This document shows, in pieces, positions 7,960 through 16,186 of a stretch of 64,000 nucleotides of DNA. The notes under the pieces are model-generated. The model was not told where the DNA came from and ran no database searches. It saw nothing but the letters and a program-made list of their open reading frames with translations. Each line of letters starts with the position of its first letter. Position 1 is the stretch's first letter. A program made the position numbers and the translations under genes. The DNA is from CAYQQQ01 sp964420125. Lineage in GTDB: Bacteria > Actinomycetota > Acidimicrobiia > Acidimicrobiales > Microtrichaceae. The stretch lies in contig CAYQQQ010000010.1 of assembly GCA_964420125.1 (NCBI GenBank), forward strand, positions 62,001 to 126,000. Direction: 5' to 3'.

Positions 7960-10764
7960 GTGCCCCGCGCCCGTCGCTTCCACCTGCCGCCGTGGGTCGG
8001 ACCGCTTCTGGTGATGATCCTGGCGGTGGTGGCCTTCATGCCCGCGGCTCTTGCCGGCCAGGCCGCCCTGGTGGCGGTCGACATGGCCGAGCCGCTGTCC
8101 CCTCAGCGCGACCACCTCGATCGGGCCCCTCACGTCGAGTCGCCCATCCAGACCGATCAGGTGGAGGTGGTGCCCAACCACGTGTCGTTCTACGAGCAGC
8201 TGCGCGAAGGGAACTTCCAGCTGTGGGACCCCCAGCACGGCCTGGGCACCCCTCTGGGGACCAACCCCAACATGTTCCTGCTGTCGCCGCTGTCGTTGCT
8301 GCTCGCGGCGTTCCCTTCGTGGTACGCGTTGTCGCTGAGGGTGGCGCTGCTGCTGCTGACGGCGCAGGCCGGCACCTACCTGATGGCGCGTCGCTTCGGG
8401 GTGTCGCGGTGGTTGGCCACCATCGCCGGGGTGGCCTACGCCTTCAACGGGGCCAACGTCGTGCTGGTCCACCGCGTCAACCTGGTGTTCCTGCTCCCGC
8501 TGCTCCTCTTCGCCGTCGACAAGGCGGTGAGCCGTCCGACGGTGCGCCGCTTGCTGGGACTCGGCGCCGGGGTGGCCTGGATGTGGCTGGAGGGCTTCCC
8601 CAGCGCCACGGTGCACGCCGTCTACCTCGCAGGAGCCTGGGCGCTGTGGCTGCTGTACCGGCGGGTCCGCCGTCTCCAGGCCGAAGGCGAGCTCCACTGG
8701 AAGGACCCGGCGCTGCGAGTGGCCGGCCTCGCCGGGGCGCTGGTGTGGGGTCTGGCGCTCAGCGCCGTCAACCTCGTGTACTTCCTCGAGTTCGTCAGCG
8801 GCATCGGCCTGCTCGACACGCGAGCGCAGGACTCGACCGGTCACCTCATGCCGTCGCTGATCTACAACATGTTCTCGGCGCGCATCTACGGCGACTACCG
8901 CGATCCCAGCGACTGGTGGCAGGGATCCAACCCCGTGGAGGCGATCTCCACGATCGGGACGGTGGCGATGGTGTTCGCCGGTGCCGCGGTGGCGATGCTG
9001 CTCCTGCGGCGCCTCCGGCTCAGCGACCGCGCCCGCGACGTGTGGCCGTTCCTGCTCGGCGCCTCGGCGACCCTGACCCTCCTCACGTTCCTCGGCACGG
9101 GCGCGCTGGGGGCCGTGTACGCCCTGCCGGCCATGAGCGACAACCCCATCCACCGCATCCGCTATGCGATCTCCTTGCCAGTGGTGCTGCTCGGTGCGCT
9201 GGGGGCTGACTCCTACGTTCGCCACGGCTTGGAGCGGGCCCGCGACCGCCTGCCGTGGATCAGCACCGCGGGATGGGCGGCGCTCTGGGTGGGGTGCCTG
9301 GTGTGGCCCGCCCGGGAGATGTGGTCGGCGATGCGGGCCAACGCCCGGGTCGCCGAGGTGGCGGCTGCCGTGGGGATCGGGCTGCTCTTCGCGGCGACGG
9401 CGCTCGGCCTGCTCGTGCTCGCACGGCGCCGACCGAACCTGGCGGTTCCCGCCGCGCTGCTCGCCGTCGTGGTGGTGTGGGCCGAGCTGGTGCCCCCGCT
9501 GCGCCACTTCACACCCGAGGCGCCGGTGGAGTCGTTCTATCCCTCGCTGCCGGTCTACGACGAGCTGCGCGCCCTGGCCGGCGACGACTACCGCTTCGCG
9601 GCGACCGGGTTCGACTACTACCCCAACAGCGCCACCCTGCACGACCTGTTCGACCTCCGTGGCGCCACGCTGCGCCCCGAACGGGTGAAGGACTTCGTGG
9701 AGCTGGCGGACCCCGAGGCGTTCGACCGCGACTGGATGAAGCACCTGCTCTTGCGGGACGAGTGGAACCTGGCCTCACCCGTCTACGACGAGCTGTCGCT
9801 TCGCTACTTCGTGGTGGGATCCGCTCTCGAGCCCCTCGGCGAGAGCGTGGTGCTGCACGACGGCGAGCGCGAGCCCGGCCCCGTGGCCCGCCACGACGAT
9901 CCGGCGCGCTTCGATCTGGACCTCCCCGCCGGCACGGCTGGGATCGGACTGGTGGCCGATGCGCAGGGCTCGGGGTGTGCCGCGTCGAGGCTCGAGGTGC
10001 GTGCCGTCCAGGGCGCCGAGGAGGTCGTCACCAGTCGCCCGGCGACGGACGCGACGGACGCGGCGGGAGCGTGGGTCGACTTCGGGCTGACCGCCCAGGC
10101 GCTCGATCCCGGCCTCCCGGTGACGGTGGAGGTCGAGCCGAGCGGCGCCGACTGCACAGTGCGGTTGGCCGAGGTCGAGGGGCAGCCGGCCGTGCGCGCC
10201 TTCGTCGAGGACCCCGACGCTCCGGTCCGGTTGATCGGGACCACCGACGGATGGCTCTACGAGCGCCCGTCTGCGAAGCCGATGGTTCGCGCCTACTCCG
10301 AGTGGACCACGGTCCCCGACGATGCGGACGCCCGAGAGCAGTTCCTGCGTGACCCCGCGATCCCGGCGGTGGTCGGCACCGACGTGCTGCCCGATGATCC
10401 CAGCGGGGAGGTCTCCCTGTCTGGCACGACCTTCGGCGACGACGAGGTCCGAACCACGGTGAGCTCCGAAGGGCGCGCTCTGGTGAGCGTGGTGCAGTCC
10501 GCCAGCCCGGGTTGGACGGTCCAGGTGGACGGCGAGCCCGCCGAGCTCGTCGAGCTCCACGGCGCCTTCACCGCGGTGGTGGTGCCGGCGGGCACCCACG
10601 AGGTCACCTTCGCCTTCCGGCCCCCGGCGTTCTTCGTGGGGGCGGTGGTGTCGCTCGGGGCGGCGGTGTTCGGCCTCGTCGCCTTGGCGCTGGACTGGTG
10701 GATCCGACGTCGCCGGCGGGTCGACAGCATCCGTGGTGGTGGGTTGGGTGCCGACTCCGTATGA
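7960..10764 (+). CDS. YfhO-family polytopic membrane protein
   Basis: A 934 aa integral membrane protein of the YfhO type, often grouped with GT-C glycosyltransferases that act on lipid-linked sugars outside the membrane. The N-terminus has one hydrophobic helix, then a loop with a WDPQHGLGTPLGTNPN stretch (family-like NFQLWDP...G.P...N), then a run of membrane helices to about residue 510. About 350 residues of extracytoplasmic beta-rich sequence follow. A final helix near 890-915 is followed by the basic tail RRRRR. The GTG start lacks an SD but sits 6 nt after a TAGTCT -10 box. It stands alone after the exported protein gene; substrate unknown. Confidence 0.85.
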   Translation: MPRARRFHLPPWVGPLLVMILAVVAFMPAALAGQAALVAVDMAEPLSPQRDHLDRAPHVESPIQTDQVEVVPNHVSFYEQLREGNFQLWDPQHGLGTPLGTNPNMFLLSPLSLLLAAFPSWYALSLRVALLLLTAQAGTYLMARRFGVSRWLATIAGVAYAFNGANVVLVHRVNLVFLLPLLLFAVDKAVSRPTVRRLLGLGAGVAWMWLEGFPSATVHAVYLAGAWALWLLYRRVRRLQAEGELHWKDPALRVAGLAGALVWGLALSAVNLVYFLEFVSGIGLLDTRAQDSTGHLMPSLIYNMFSARIYGDYRDPSDWWQGSNPVEAISTIGTVAMVFAGAAVAMLLLRRLRLSDRARDVWPFLLGASATLTLLTFLGTGALGAVYALPAMSDNPIHRIRYAISLPVVLLGALGADSYVRHGLERARDRLPWISTAGWAALWVGCLVWPAREMWSAMRANARVAEVAAAVGIGLLFAATALGLLVLARRRPNLAVPAALLAVVVVWAELVPPLRHFTPEAPVESFYPSLPVYDELRALAGDDYRFAATGFDYYPNSATLHDLFDLRGATLRPERVKDFVELADPEAFDRDWMKHLLLRDEWNLASPVYDELSLRYFVVGSALEPLGESVVLHDGEREPGPVARHDDPARFDLDLPAGTAGIGLVADAQGSGCAASRLEVRAVQGAEEVVTSRPATDATDAAGAWVDFGLTAQALDPGLPVTVEVEPSGADCTVRLAEVEGQPAVRAFVEDPDAPVRLIGTTDGWLYERPSAKPMVRAYSEWTTVPDDADAREQFLRDPAIPAVVGTDVLPDDPSGEVSLSGTTFGDDEVRTTVSSEGRALVSVVQSASPGWTVQVDGEPAELVELHGAFTAVVVPAGTHEVTFAFRPPAFFVGAVVSLGAAVFGLVALALDWWIRRRRRVDSIRGGGLGADSV

Positions 10765-10782
10765 TGTACATATACGTGTACA
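10760..10782 (+). promoter_or_regulatory. Toxin-antitoxin promoter and operator with two TGTACA boxes
   Basis: A -10 like TATGAT (10760-10765) runs into TGTACATATACGTGTACA (10765-10782). The two TGTACA hexamers are centred 12 bp apart. Paired TGTACA boxes are the operator core described for the E. coli yefM-yoeB operon. Here the site would overlap the transcription start and touch the AGGAG ribosome site of the antitoxin (10782-10786), so binding by the antitoxin-toxin complex would block transcription. Direct sequence observation; the regulator is inferred. Confidence 0.72.
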
Positions 10783-10792
10783 GGAGATTGCC

Positions 10793-11068
10793 ATGACGCA
10801 CACCATCAGTGACACTCGGCGCGACCTCACTGGCCATGTGGCCAGGTTCCGCCGGGAAGGGCTGAACGCAGAGCCGGTCGTGTTCGGCGACCACCGCCAG
10901 CCTGAGGCGGTCCTGTTGCCCCACGAGACGTTCCAGCTGCTCCTCGATGTGGCGGAGGACATCGCGATCGCAGAACGTCTCACCCAGCGTCTGGCGGCGG
11001 ACGACGGCAACCGAACGACGCTGGCGGAGGCTGCCGCCACGTTCGGGATCGACCTCGACCAGCTGTGA
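10793..11068 (+). CDS. YefM/Phd-type antitoxin
   Basis: A 91 aa protein. The ATG at 10793 has AGGAG at 10782-10786, 6 nt upstream. The N-terminal part (ISDTRRDLTGHVARFRREG, then PVVFGDHRQPEAVLLPHETF) matches the Phd/YefM DNA-binding fold, in which a short helix pair is followed by a PEAVL-type strand and helix. The C-terminal part (AERLTQRLAADDGNRTTLAEAAATF) would be the flexible toxin-neutralising tail. It overlaps the toxin gene by 4 nt (GTGA) and has its own operator. It should repress the operon and neutralise the toxin encoded next. Confidence 0.85.
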   Translation: MTHTISDTRRDLTGHVARFRREGLNAEPVVFGDHRQPEAVLLPHETFQLLLDVAEDIAIAERLTQRLAADDGNRTTLAEAAATFGIDLDQL

Positions 11069-11481
11069 CCGCGCCGGGGCCCGCTCCGTTCGAGCGGGTC
11101 ACCTTTCTAGATGAGGCCATCGAGGACCTCGAGCTCGTGGCAGCCAGGTCGCAGAGCGTACTGACAGAGGTGTTCCGCCTGCTCAAGCGCTTGGACGCCG
11201 GCACGCTGGAGCCTCAGCCGCTCCACGACTTCGCCAAGACTGGAGACCTGAGCGACTGCGGCAAGATCGTCGTCGCCCTCCCGGACGAGCCCGAGTACAG
11301 GATCGTGGTCAAGGGCAAGGGCGGGGAGCTCACGGTTTCCGAGGTCATCGCGGTCGAGGATCGAACCCAAGACCTTCCGTATCTCCTGGCGGGGCTGAGG
11401 TTGGGCCGAATCGATGATGCCGTCCGGCGCTCCGATGCAGGGCGTCGCGTGCATCGGATCCGCATGATCCTCGATCAGTAG
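11065..11481 (+). CDS. RelE/ParE-superfamily toxin
   Basis: A 138 aa protein starting with a GTG inside the antitoxin stop (GTGA overlap), so it is translationally coupled. Its order of elements fits the RelE/ParE fold: an N-terminal strand and helix (VTFLDEAIEDLELV), a helix with LKRLDAG, then DLSDCGKIVVAL, EYRIVVKG and LTVSEVIAVEDR strands. The tail is longer than in YoeB. The family usually cleaves mRNA on the ribosome (RelE type) or inhibits gyrase (ParE type); sequence alone does not decide which. It sits between unrelated polysaccharide genes. Confidence 0.78.
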   Translation: MTAPGPAPFERVTFLDEAIEDLELVAARSQSVLTEVFRLLKRLDAGTLEPQPLHDFAKTGDLSDCGKIVVALPDEPEYRIVVKGKGGELTVSEVIAVEDRTQDLPYLLAGLRLGRIDDAVRRSDAGRRVHRIRMILDQ

Positions 11482-11497
11482 TAGCCGGCACCTGATC

Positions 11498-11518
11498 CGC
11501 GGCGGCACACGGGCCGCG
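11498..11518. terminator. Possible bidirectional terminator hairpin
   Basis: CGCGGC (11498-11503) and GCCGCG (11513-11518) form a perfect 6 bp stem with a 9 nt loop, in the 55 nt gap between the convergent toxin and oxidoreductase genes. There is no U-tract, so efficiency is unknown. Confidence 0.35.
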
Positions 11519-11536
11519 CTCCACGTGCTGCCGCAC

Positions 11537-12526
11537 TCAGCCCGGTCTGACGGCACCGCTGCGGGCGGCGGAACGGCGCACCGCGTCGAGCAGCTCGTGG
11601 GGTGGGAGCAGGCTGGCCCGTTCGGCATCGGCGTCGACGGTGCCGCCGACGAGGTCGAGGAACCGGTCGAGCTGGGTTGCCAGCGGCTCGCGCTGGTGCT
11701 TGATGACCGGGATGTCGATGACCGTCTGCTGGCGGTAGCCGAGCCCGCTGTCCTCGAGGGCCTCGTTGCCGATGTGGCGGTAGATGGTGATGTCCTGGCG
11801 GACGAGGTCGAGCTCGATCTGGCGGTCGAGCTCCGTGATCACCAGCGTGCGGATCTTGCGTTGCGACGTGCGGCTGGCGGTCGCCATGCCGATCCCGCCG
11901 CCGGGGAAGTCGACGATGGCGTCCGCCATGTCCTCGGCGCCGGGCTCGCTGTTGGGGTGGAAGTAGCCGAGGTGACCCTCGGCGCCCACCGGCTGCTCGC
12001 CGAACACCTGGAGCAGCACGTCGAGGTCGTGGATCAGCAGGTCGGAGGAGACCCCGGTGCGGATCCGCGCCACGTAGGGCGAGTGGCGGTTGGCCGCGGC
12101 GTGGATGGGGCGCTCCACGAACTCCAGTGCCGTGAGGATCGCCGGGTTGTAGCGCTCCAGGAACCCGCACATCAGCGGCACCCCGAGGCGATCGGAGGTC
12201 CCGACGATCTCGCGGGCGTGCTCGAGGGTGTCGGCGAGGGGCTTCTCGACGAGCAGCGGCACCCCGGCGGCCAGCACCTCCAGTGCCAGGCGGTGGTGGT
12301 GCTCGGTGGCGGCGGCCACGACCACCGCGTCGACCGTGTCGGGCTCCATCTCGGCCAGCCAGCGAGTGGCGTGGCGGCCGGCGACCTCCTCGCCTGCTTC
12401 ACGGCGGGGGTCGGCCACCCAGGTGAGCTCGGCCCGGGGCGACTCGGCGATCACCCTGGCGTGCAACGTGCCCATCGTGCCGGTGCCGACGAGACCGATG
12501 CGCACCGGCGTCGTGCCAGGGCTCAT
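11537..12526 (-). CDS. Gfo/Idh/MocA-family sugar-nucleotide dehydrogenase (UDP-GlcNAc 3-dehydrogenase-like)
   Basis: A 329 aa NAD-dependent oxidoreductase. The Rossmann motif GLVGTGTMG lies near residues 11-19, the catalytic-site lysine motif VEKPLAD near residue 97, and the family's acidic/His segment LLIHDLD near 165. These are the Gfo/Idh/MocA hallmarks, and the architecture resembles WlbA/WbpB and archaeal UDP-GlcNAc 3-dehydrogenases, which oxidise C3 before transamination. Its start overlaps the stop of the upstream aminotransferase by 4 nt, so the two are coupled. It is the last gene of the lhgO-aminotransferase-dehydrogenase operon. Substrate assignment is inferred from family and pairing. 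Confidence 0.83.
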   Translation of the reverse strand: MSPGTTPVRIGLVGTGTMGTLHARVIAESPRAELTWVADPRREAGEEVAGRHATRWLAEMEPDTVDAVVVAAATEHHHRLALEVLAAGVPLLVEKPLADTLEHAREIVGTSDRLGVPLMCGFLERYNPAILTALEFVERPIHAAANRHSPYVARIRTGVSSDLLIHDLDVLLQVFGEQPVGAEGHLGYFHPNSEPGAEDMADAIVDFPGGGIGMATASRTSQRKIRTLVITELDRQIELDLVRQDITIYRHIGNEALEDSGLGYRQQTVIDIPVIKHQREPLATQLDRFLDLVGGTVDADAERASLLPPHELLDAVRRSAARSGAVRPG

Positions 12527-13632
12527 GTGGAACCACCTCCGAACGCGGTTCGCACCGTCGAGACGATGCGGTCGAGGTCGCCGGGCCCGAGGCCCGGGTG
12601 CACGGGCAGCGACAGGACCTCCTCGGCGGTGCGCCGAGCCACGGGGACCGCGGCGGTCTCCACGTCGGGGTGGTCCCTGTAGCAGTCGTAGTCGAAGACC
12701 ACCCGGGGGTAGTACACGCCGCAGCCGATGCCCTCGGCCTGCAACCGGTCCTGCAGCTCGTCACGGGCGATCGGGGCGTCCGCGGTGACCCGCACCGTGT
12801 ACTGGTGCCACACGTGTCCCCGTCCGGGCAGCTCACGCGGGGTGATCAGCCCGTCGAGTCCGTCGAGGCCCTCGTTGAGCACCGCGGCGTTGGCGCGCCG
12901 GGAGGTCACGTTGGCGGCATAGGACTCGATCTGGGGGAGACCCACGGCGGCCTGGAGGTCCGTCATCCGGTAGTTGTTGCCCGCCATCTCGTACTGGTAG
13001 CGGGCACGCATGCCTTGGTTGCGCAGGACGCGCAGGCGGTCGGCGAGCGTGTCGTCGTCGGTGGTGACCATGCCGCCCTCACCGGTGGTGAGGTTCTTGG
13101 TGGCGTAGAACGAGAAGCACCCGAGCCCGGCGGCGCCCGCAGTGCGCCCCCCGACCGTGGCCCCGTGGGCCTGAGCGGCGTCCTCCACGATCTGCAGGTC
13201 GTGCTCGCCGGCCATCGGCACCAGCGCGTCGAGATCCGCGCACTGGCCGTAGAGGTGCACGGGCAGCAGCACCTTCGTGCGGTCCGTGATCGTCTCGGCG
13301 ACGGCCGCGGGGTCCACGTTGAAGTCCGCGGGGTCGATGTCTGCGAAGCGGACGGCGGCGCCGGCGTCGAGGACGGCGTTGAGGGTGGCGACGAAGGTGA
13401 ACGGCGAGGTGATCACCTCGTCGCCGGGCTCCAGTTCGAGCACGCGCAGCGCGGCGACCAGGGCGGTGGTGCCGTTGTTGACGGCCACGGCGTGGGCGAC
13501 GCCGGTGAGGGAAGCGAAGCGCTGCTCGAAGTCCGCCACGACGGGGCCCTGGGCGAGCTGTCCGGAGCGCAGCACGTCGAGCACGAGGTCCTCGGTGCCG
13601 TCGGGCAGGGAGACGAGGGATATGGGTATCAC
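12523..13632 (-). CDS. DegT/DnrJ/EryC1/StrS-family sugar aminotransferase
   Basis: A 369 aa PLP-dependent aminotransferase that would put an amino group from glutamate on a keto sugar nucleotide. It has VNNGTTALVAAL near residue 51, VEDAAQAHGA near 147, the PLP-lysine segment FYATKNLTTGEGG near 174, and NYRMTDLQAAVG near 219. The start is a GTG with no obvious SD on this strand, 46 nt after lhgO, so it probably relies on lhgO transcription. It overlaps the Gfo/Idh dehydrogenase by 4 nt. The aminotransferase-dehydrogenase pairing is the arrangement used to make 3-amino-3-deoxy sugars (WbpE/WbpB-like), which is the best guess here. Confidence 0.9.
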   Translation of the reverse strand: MIPISLVSLPDGTEDLVLDVLRSGQLAQGPVVADFEQRFASLTGVAHAVAVNNGTTALVAALRVLELEPGDEVITSPFTFVATLNAVLDAGAAVRFADIDPADFNVDPAAVAETITDRTKVLLPVHLYGQCADLDALVPMAGEHDLQIVEDAAQAHGATVGGRTAGAAGLGCFSFYATKNLTTGEGGMVTTDDDTLADRLRVLRNQGMRARYQYEMAGNNYRMTDLQAAVGLPQIESYAANVTSRRANAAVLNEGLDGLDGLITPRELPGRGHVWHQYTVRVTADAPIARDELQDRLQAEGIGCGVYYPRVVFDYDCYRDHPDVETAAVPVARRTAEEVLSLPVHPGLGPGDLDRIVSTVRTAFGGGST

Positions 13633-13678
13633 CGGAGGACGATGCTAGGTGACCGGATCGGCAGCGTTGAACCTCAGC

Positions 13679-14878
13679 TCATCGGAGATCGATCCGTCGG
13701 GCGATCTCGGCGCCGATCTCCAGCGAGCAGGTGGCAGCAGGGGAGGGTGCGTTCAGGACGTGCAGCGCACCCGGGGTCTCGGCGAAGAGGAAGTCGTCCA
13801 CGAGCGACCCGTCCCGCTCGATGGCCTGGGCACGCACCCCGGCGGGTGCGCGGACCAGGTCGGCCCCGCTCAGCTCGGGCACCAGCCGCTGCAGGCTCCT
13901 GACGAACAGCGGCTTCCAGAGGGAGCGGGCCATCTCTGCCAGCCCCGGCGGCAGGTTGCGGCGGGCCAGGGCGCGGAACCCGGGGTGGGCGAACACCTCG
14001 CGCAGGTCCCCGAACCTCGCGTCACGCCAGCGGTAGCCCTCGCGCCGAAGTGCCAGCACGGCGTTCGGTCCGGCGTGGACGGAGCCGTCCACGCCGCGGG
14101 TGAGGTGAACCCCCAGAAAGGGGAAGTTCGGGTCGGGCACCGGGTAGATCAGCCCCTTTACCAGAGCCCTCGCCTGCGGGCGCAGCTCGAAGTACTCGCC
14201 CCGGAAGGGCACGATGCGGGCGGTGCTGTGGGCGCCGGCGAGCTCTGCCACCCGGTCGCTGAACAGCCCGGCACAGTTCACGAGCCGCCGGGCCTCGAGG
14301 TCGCCCACCGAAGTGGTGAGGCGGTGTGTGCCCTCACCCGCCCCCGCCCTCGTGATCCCGACCACCTCGGTGCCGGTTCGCACCTCGCCCCCGCCGGCGG
14401 AGATCTCCTCGGCGAGGCAGTCGCAGACGGCGGCGTAGTCGATGATGCCGGTGCTGGCCACGTGGAGGGCGGCGAGGGCCTCGAGGTGCGGCTCGTGCTC
14501 CCGGGCCTCGGCGGCGTCGAGCCGGGTGACGTCGAGGCCGTGCTCCAGGCCGCGCAGCTCCAGGGCACGTAGGCCGGGGAGCTCCTCGGGTCGGGTGGCC
14601 ACGATCAGCTTGCCGGTGACCTCCACCGGCACGTCGTGGCGTCGGGCGAACTCGACGATCGATCGGCTCCCCGCCGTGCACAGCCGGGCCTTGTGGCTCC
14701 CTGGCTTGTAGTAGATGCCCGAGTGCACCACTCCGCTGTTGCGTCCGGTCTGGTGACGGGCCAGACCCGTCTCCTTCTCGAGCACCACCACCGACGTGCC
14801 GGGGTGGCGCTCGAGCACGGCTCTGGCCGTAGCCAGCCCGACGATCCCTCCGCCGATGACGGCAACGTCGTAGATCAC
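13679..14878 (-). CDS. lhgO: L-2-hydroxyglutarate dehydrogenase/oxidase, FAD-dependent
   Basis: A 399 aa FAD protein that would oxidise L-2-hydroxyglutarate to 2-oxoglutarate, in E. coli with electrons going to the quinone pool. The FAD motif VIGGGIVGLATARA is at the N-terminus, followed by GLARHQTGRNSGVVHSGIYY, which is typical of LhgO. FRGEYFEL, YPVPDPNFPFLGVHLTR and GPNAVLALRREGY follow at the expected places. The GTG start at 14878 has GGAGG at 14883-14887; longer in-frame extensions upstream run through the divergent aminotransferase and were discarded. It heads an operon with an aminotransferase and a sugar dehydrogenase, an unusual setting that suggests a role in cofactor recycling. 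Confidence 0.88.
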   Translation of the reverse strand: MIYDVAVIGGGIVGLATARAVLERHPGTSVVVLEKETGLARHQTGRNSGVVHSGIYYKPGSHKARLCTAGSRSIVEFARRHDVPVEVTGKLIVATRPEELPGLRALELRGLEHGLDVTRLDAAEAREHEPHLEALAALHVASTGIIDYAAVCDCLAEEISAGGGEVRTGTEVVGITRAGAGEGTHRLTTSVGDLEARRLVNCAGLFSDRVAELAGAHSTARIVPFRGEYFELRPQARALVKGLIYPVPDPNFPFLGVHLTRGVDGSVHAGPNAVLALRREGYRWRDARFGDLREVFAHPGFRALARRNLPPGLAEMARSLWKPLFVRSLQRLVPELSGADLVRAPAGVRAQAIERDGSLVDDFLFAETPGALHVLNAPSPAATCSLEIGAEIARRIDLR

Positions 14879-14950
14879 TTGACCTCCTCGTCTCGGGTCG
14901 GAGCGCCGTTCCCCGCCGCGACCATCTTCGACCACTGCAGACATGGAACG

Positions 14951-14970
14951 TAAACTCCGGGCATTCCCGG
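14951..14970 (+). promoter_or_regulatory. -10 box TAAACT and start-proximal hairpin of the plus-strand operon
   Basis: TAAACT (14951-14956) is a good -10. It is followed directly by CCGGG-CATT-CCCGG (14957-14970), a perfect 5 bp hairpin that would form at the very 5' end of the ~40 nt leader. The leader carries AAAGGA just before the ATG at 15002. The 123 nt gap serves two divergent operons. Confidence 0.45.
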
Positions 14971-15001
14971 CGTTCGCGACCAGATCGCGTGAAAGGACCC
15001 G

Positions 15002-16141
15002 ATGGATCACGACATCGCACTTGGGCGACCGACGACCGGCGAGGAGGAGGTCGAGGCGGTCCGACGGGTGCTCGAATCGGGTTGGGTCGCGGGCCAGGGT
15101 CCGGCGACGCGAGCCTTCGAGGCAGCGTTCGCCGAGGCGGTGCAGGCGCCGCACGCGCTGGCGGTCAACAACTGCACCGCCGGGCTCCACCTCGCTCTTC
15201 TCGCACTGGGCGTGGGACCGGGCGACGAGGTCGTCGTGGCCGACTACACCTACCCCGCCACCGCGCACGCGGTGATGTTCTGCGGCGCCACACCCCGCTT
15301 CGCCGACGTGATGGCCGACACCGGCCTGGTGGACCCTGCCGCTGTGGAGGCGCTGATCGGGCCGCGCACGGTCGGCATCATGGCCGTCGACGGCTTCGGT
15401 CAGCCGGCTCACTACGACGAGCTGCAGGCCGTCGCCTCCGCCAAGGGGCTCTTCTTGGTCGAGGACGCCGCCTGCGCCGCGGGCGCGTCGTACAAGGGCC
15501 GCCCTGCCGGTCACCCGGATCTGGCGGATGTGGCGGTCTTCAGCCTCCACGGCCGCAAGGGCATCACCTCCGGTGAAGGGGGCGTCGTCACCACCGACGC
15601 CGACGGGATCGCCACGTTCGTCGGCAAGCGGCTGTGCTTCGGGGTGGAGTCCGCGTTGGCCCGGGCCGACGCGAAGGACCTTCCCGTGCCGGTGTTCACC
15701 GACCTCGGTTGGAACTACAAGCTGAGCGACATCGCCAGCGCCATCGCTCACGTGCAGCTCGGACGTCTGTCGAGCTTGGTCGCGCGACGCGCCCGCATCG
15801 CCGCCCGCTACTACGAGCTCCTGAGCGACGGCGAGCTCTACGAGCTTCCCGTCGAGTTGACGGATCGGACGCACCCGTGGCAGTCCTACGTGCTAGCGCT
15901 CGATCCCCAGGTCGATCGGGGTCGTACCGCGATGCTGCTGCGCTCGCAGGGCATCGGCTGCAACATCGGCACCTTCGCCTGCCATCTGCAGCCGGTCTAC
16001 GACACCGCCGACGTCTGTTCGGTGTCGGCGGACCTCTTCGCCAGACATCTCGCCATCCCCATGCACGCCGAGCTCACCGAGGAGCAGCAGGTGCGCGTGG
16101 CCGAGGCGGTACGCAAGGCTGTCATCGACTGTCGCCGATGA
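15002..16141 (+). CDS. DegT/DnrJ/EryC1/StrS-family aminotransferase
   Basis: A 379 aa PLP aminotransferase, the second of this family in the locus and clearly different from the one at 12523. It shows VNNCTAGLHLALLALGVGPGDEV, VEDAACAAGA, the PLP-lysine segment FSLHGRKGITSGEGG, and NYKLSDIASAIAHVQL. The ATG at 15002 follows AAAGGA. A close relative in other organisms would be an ArnB/PglE/DesI-type enzyme acting on a 4-keto sugar nucleotide. It opens the plus-strand operon with an epimerase, an N-acyltransferase and a glycosyltransferase, so it probably makes the amino sugar that those enzymes process. Confidence 0.9.
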   Translation: MDHDIALGRPTTGEEEVEAVRRVLESGWVAGQGPATRAFEAAFAEAVQAPHALAVNNCTAGLHLALLALGVGPGDEVVVADYTYPATAHAVMFCGATPRFADVMADTGLVDPAAVEALIGPRTVGIMAVDGFGQPAHYDELQAVASAKGLFLVEDAACAAGASYKGRPAGHPDLADVAVFSLHGRKGITSGEGGVVTTDADGIATFVGKRLCFGVESALARADAKDLPVPVFTDLGWNYKLSDIASAIAHVQLGRLSSLVARRARIAARYYELLSDGELYELPVELTDRTHPWQSYVLALDPQVDRGRTAMLLRSQGIGCNIGTFACHLQPVYDTADVCSVSADLFARHLAIPMHAELTEEQQVRVAEAVRKAVIDCRR

Positions 16142-16186
16142 CAGCCCACCGGGCCCTCGACGGGCCCACGACACATCGGGAGCGCC

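Noticed and set aside
7930..9744. A 604-codon minus-strand open frame opposite the YfhO-type gene
   Set aside because: The translation is a low-complexity His/Arg/Gln-rich product, typical of the antisense of a high-GC membrane protein gene.
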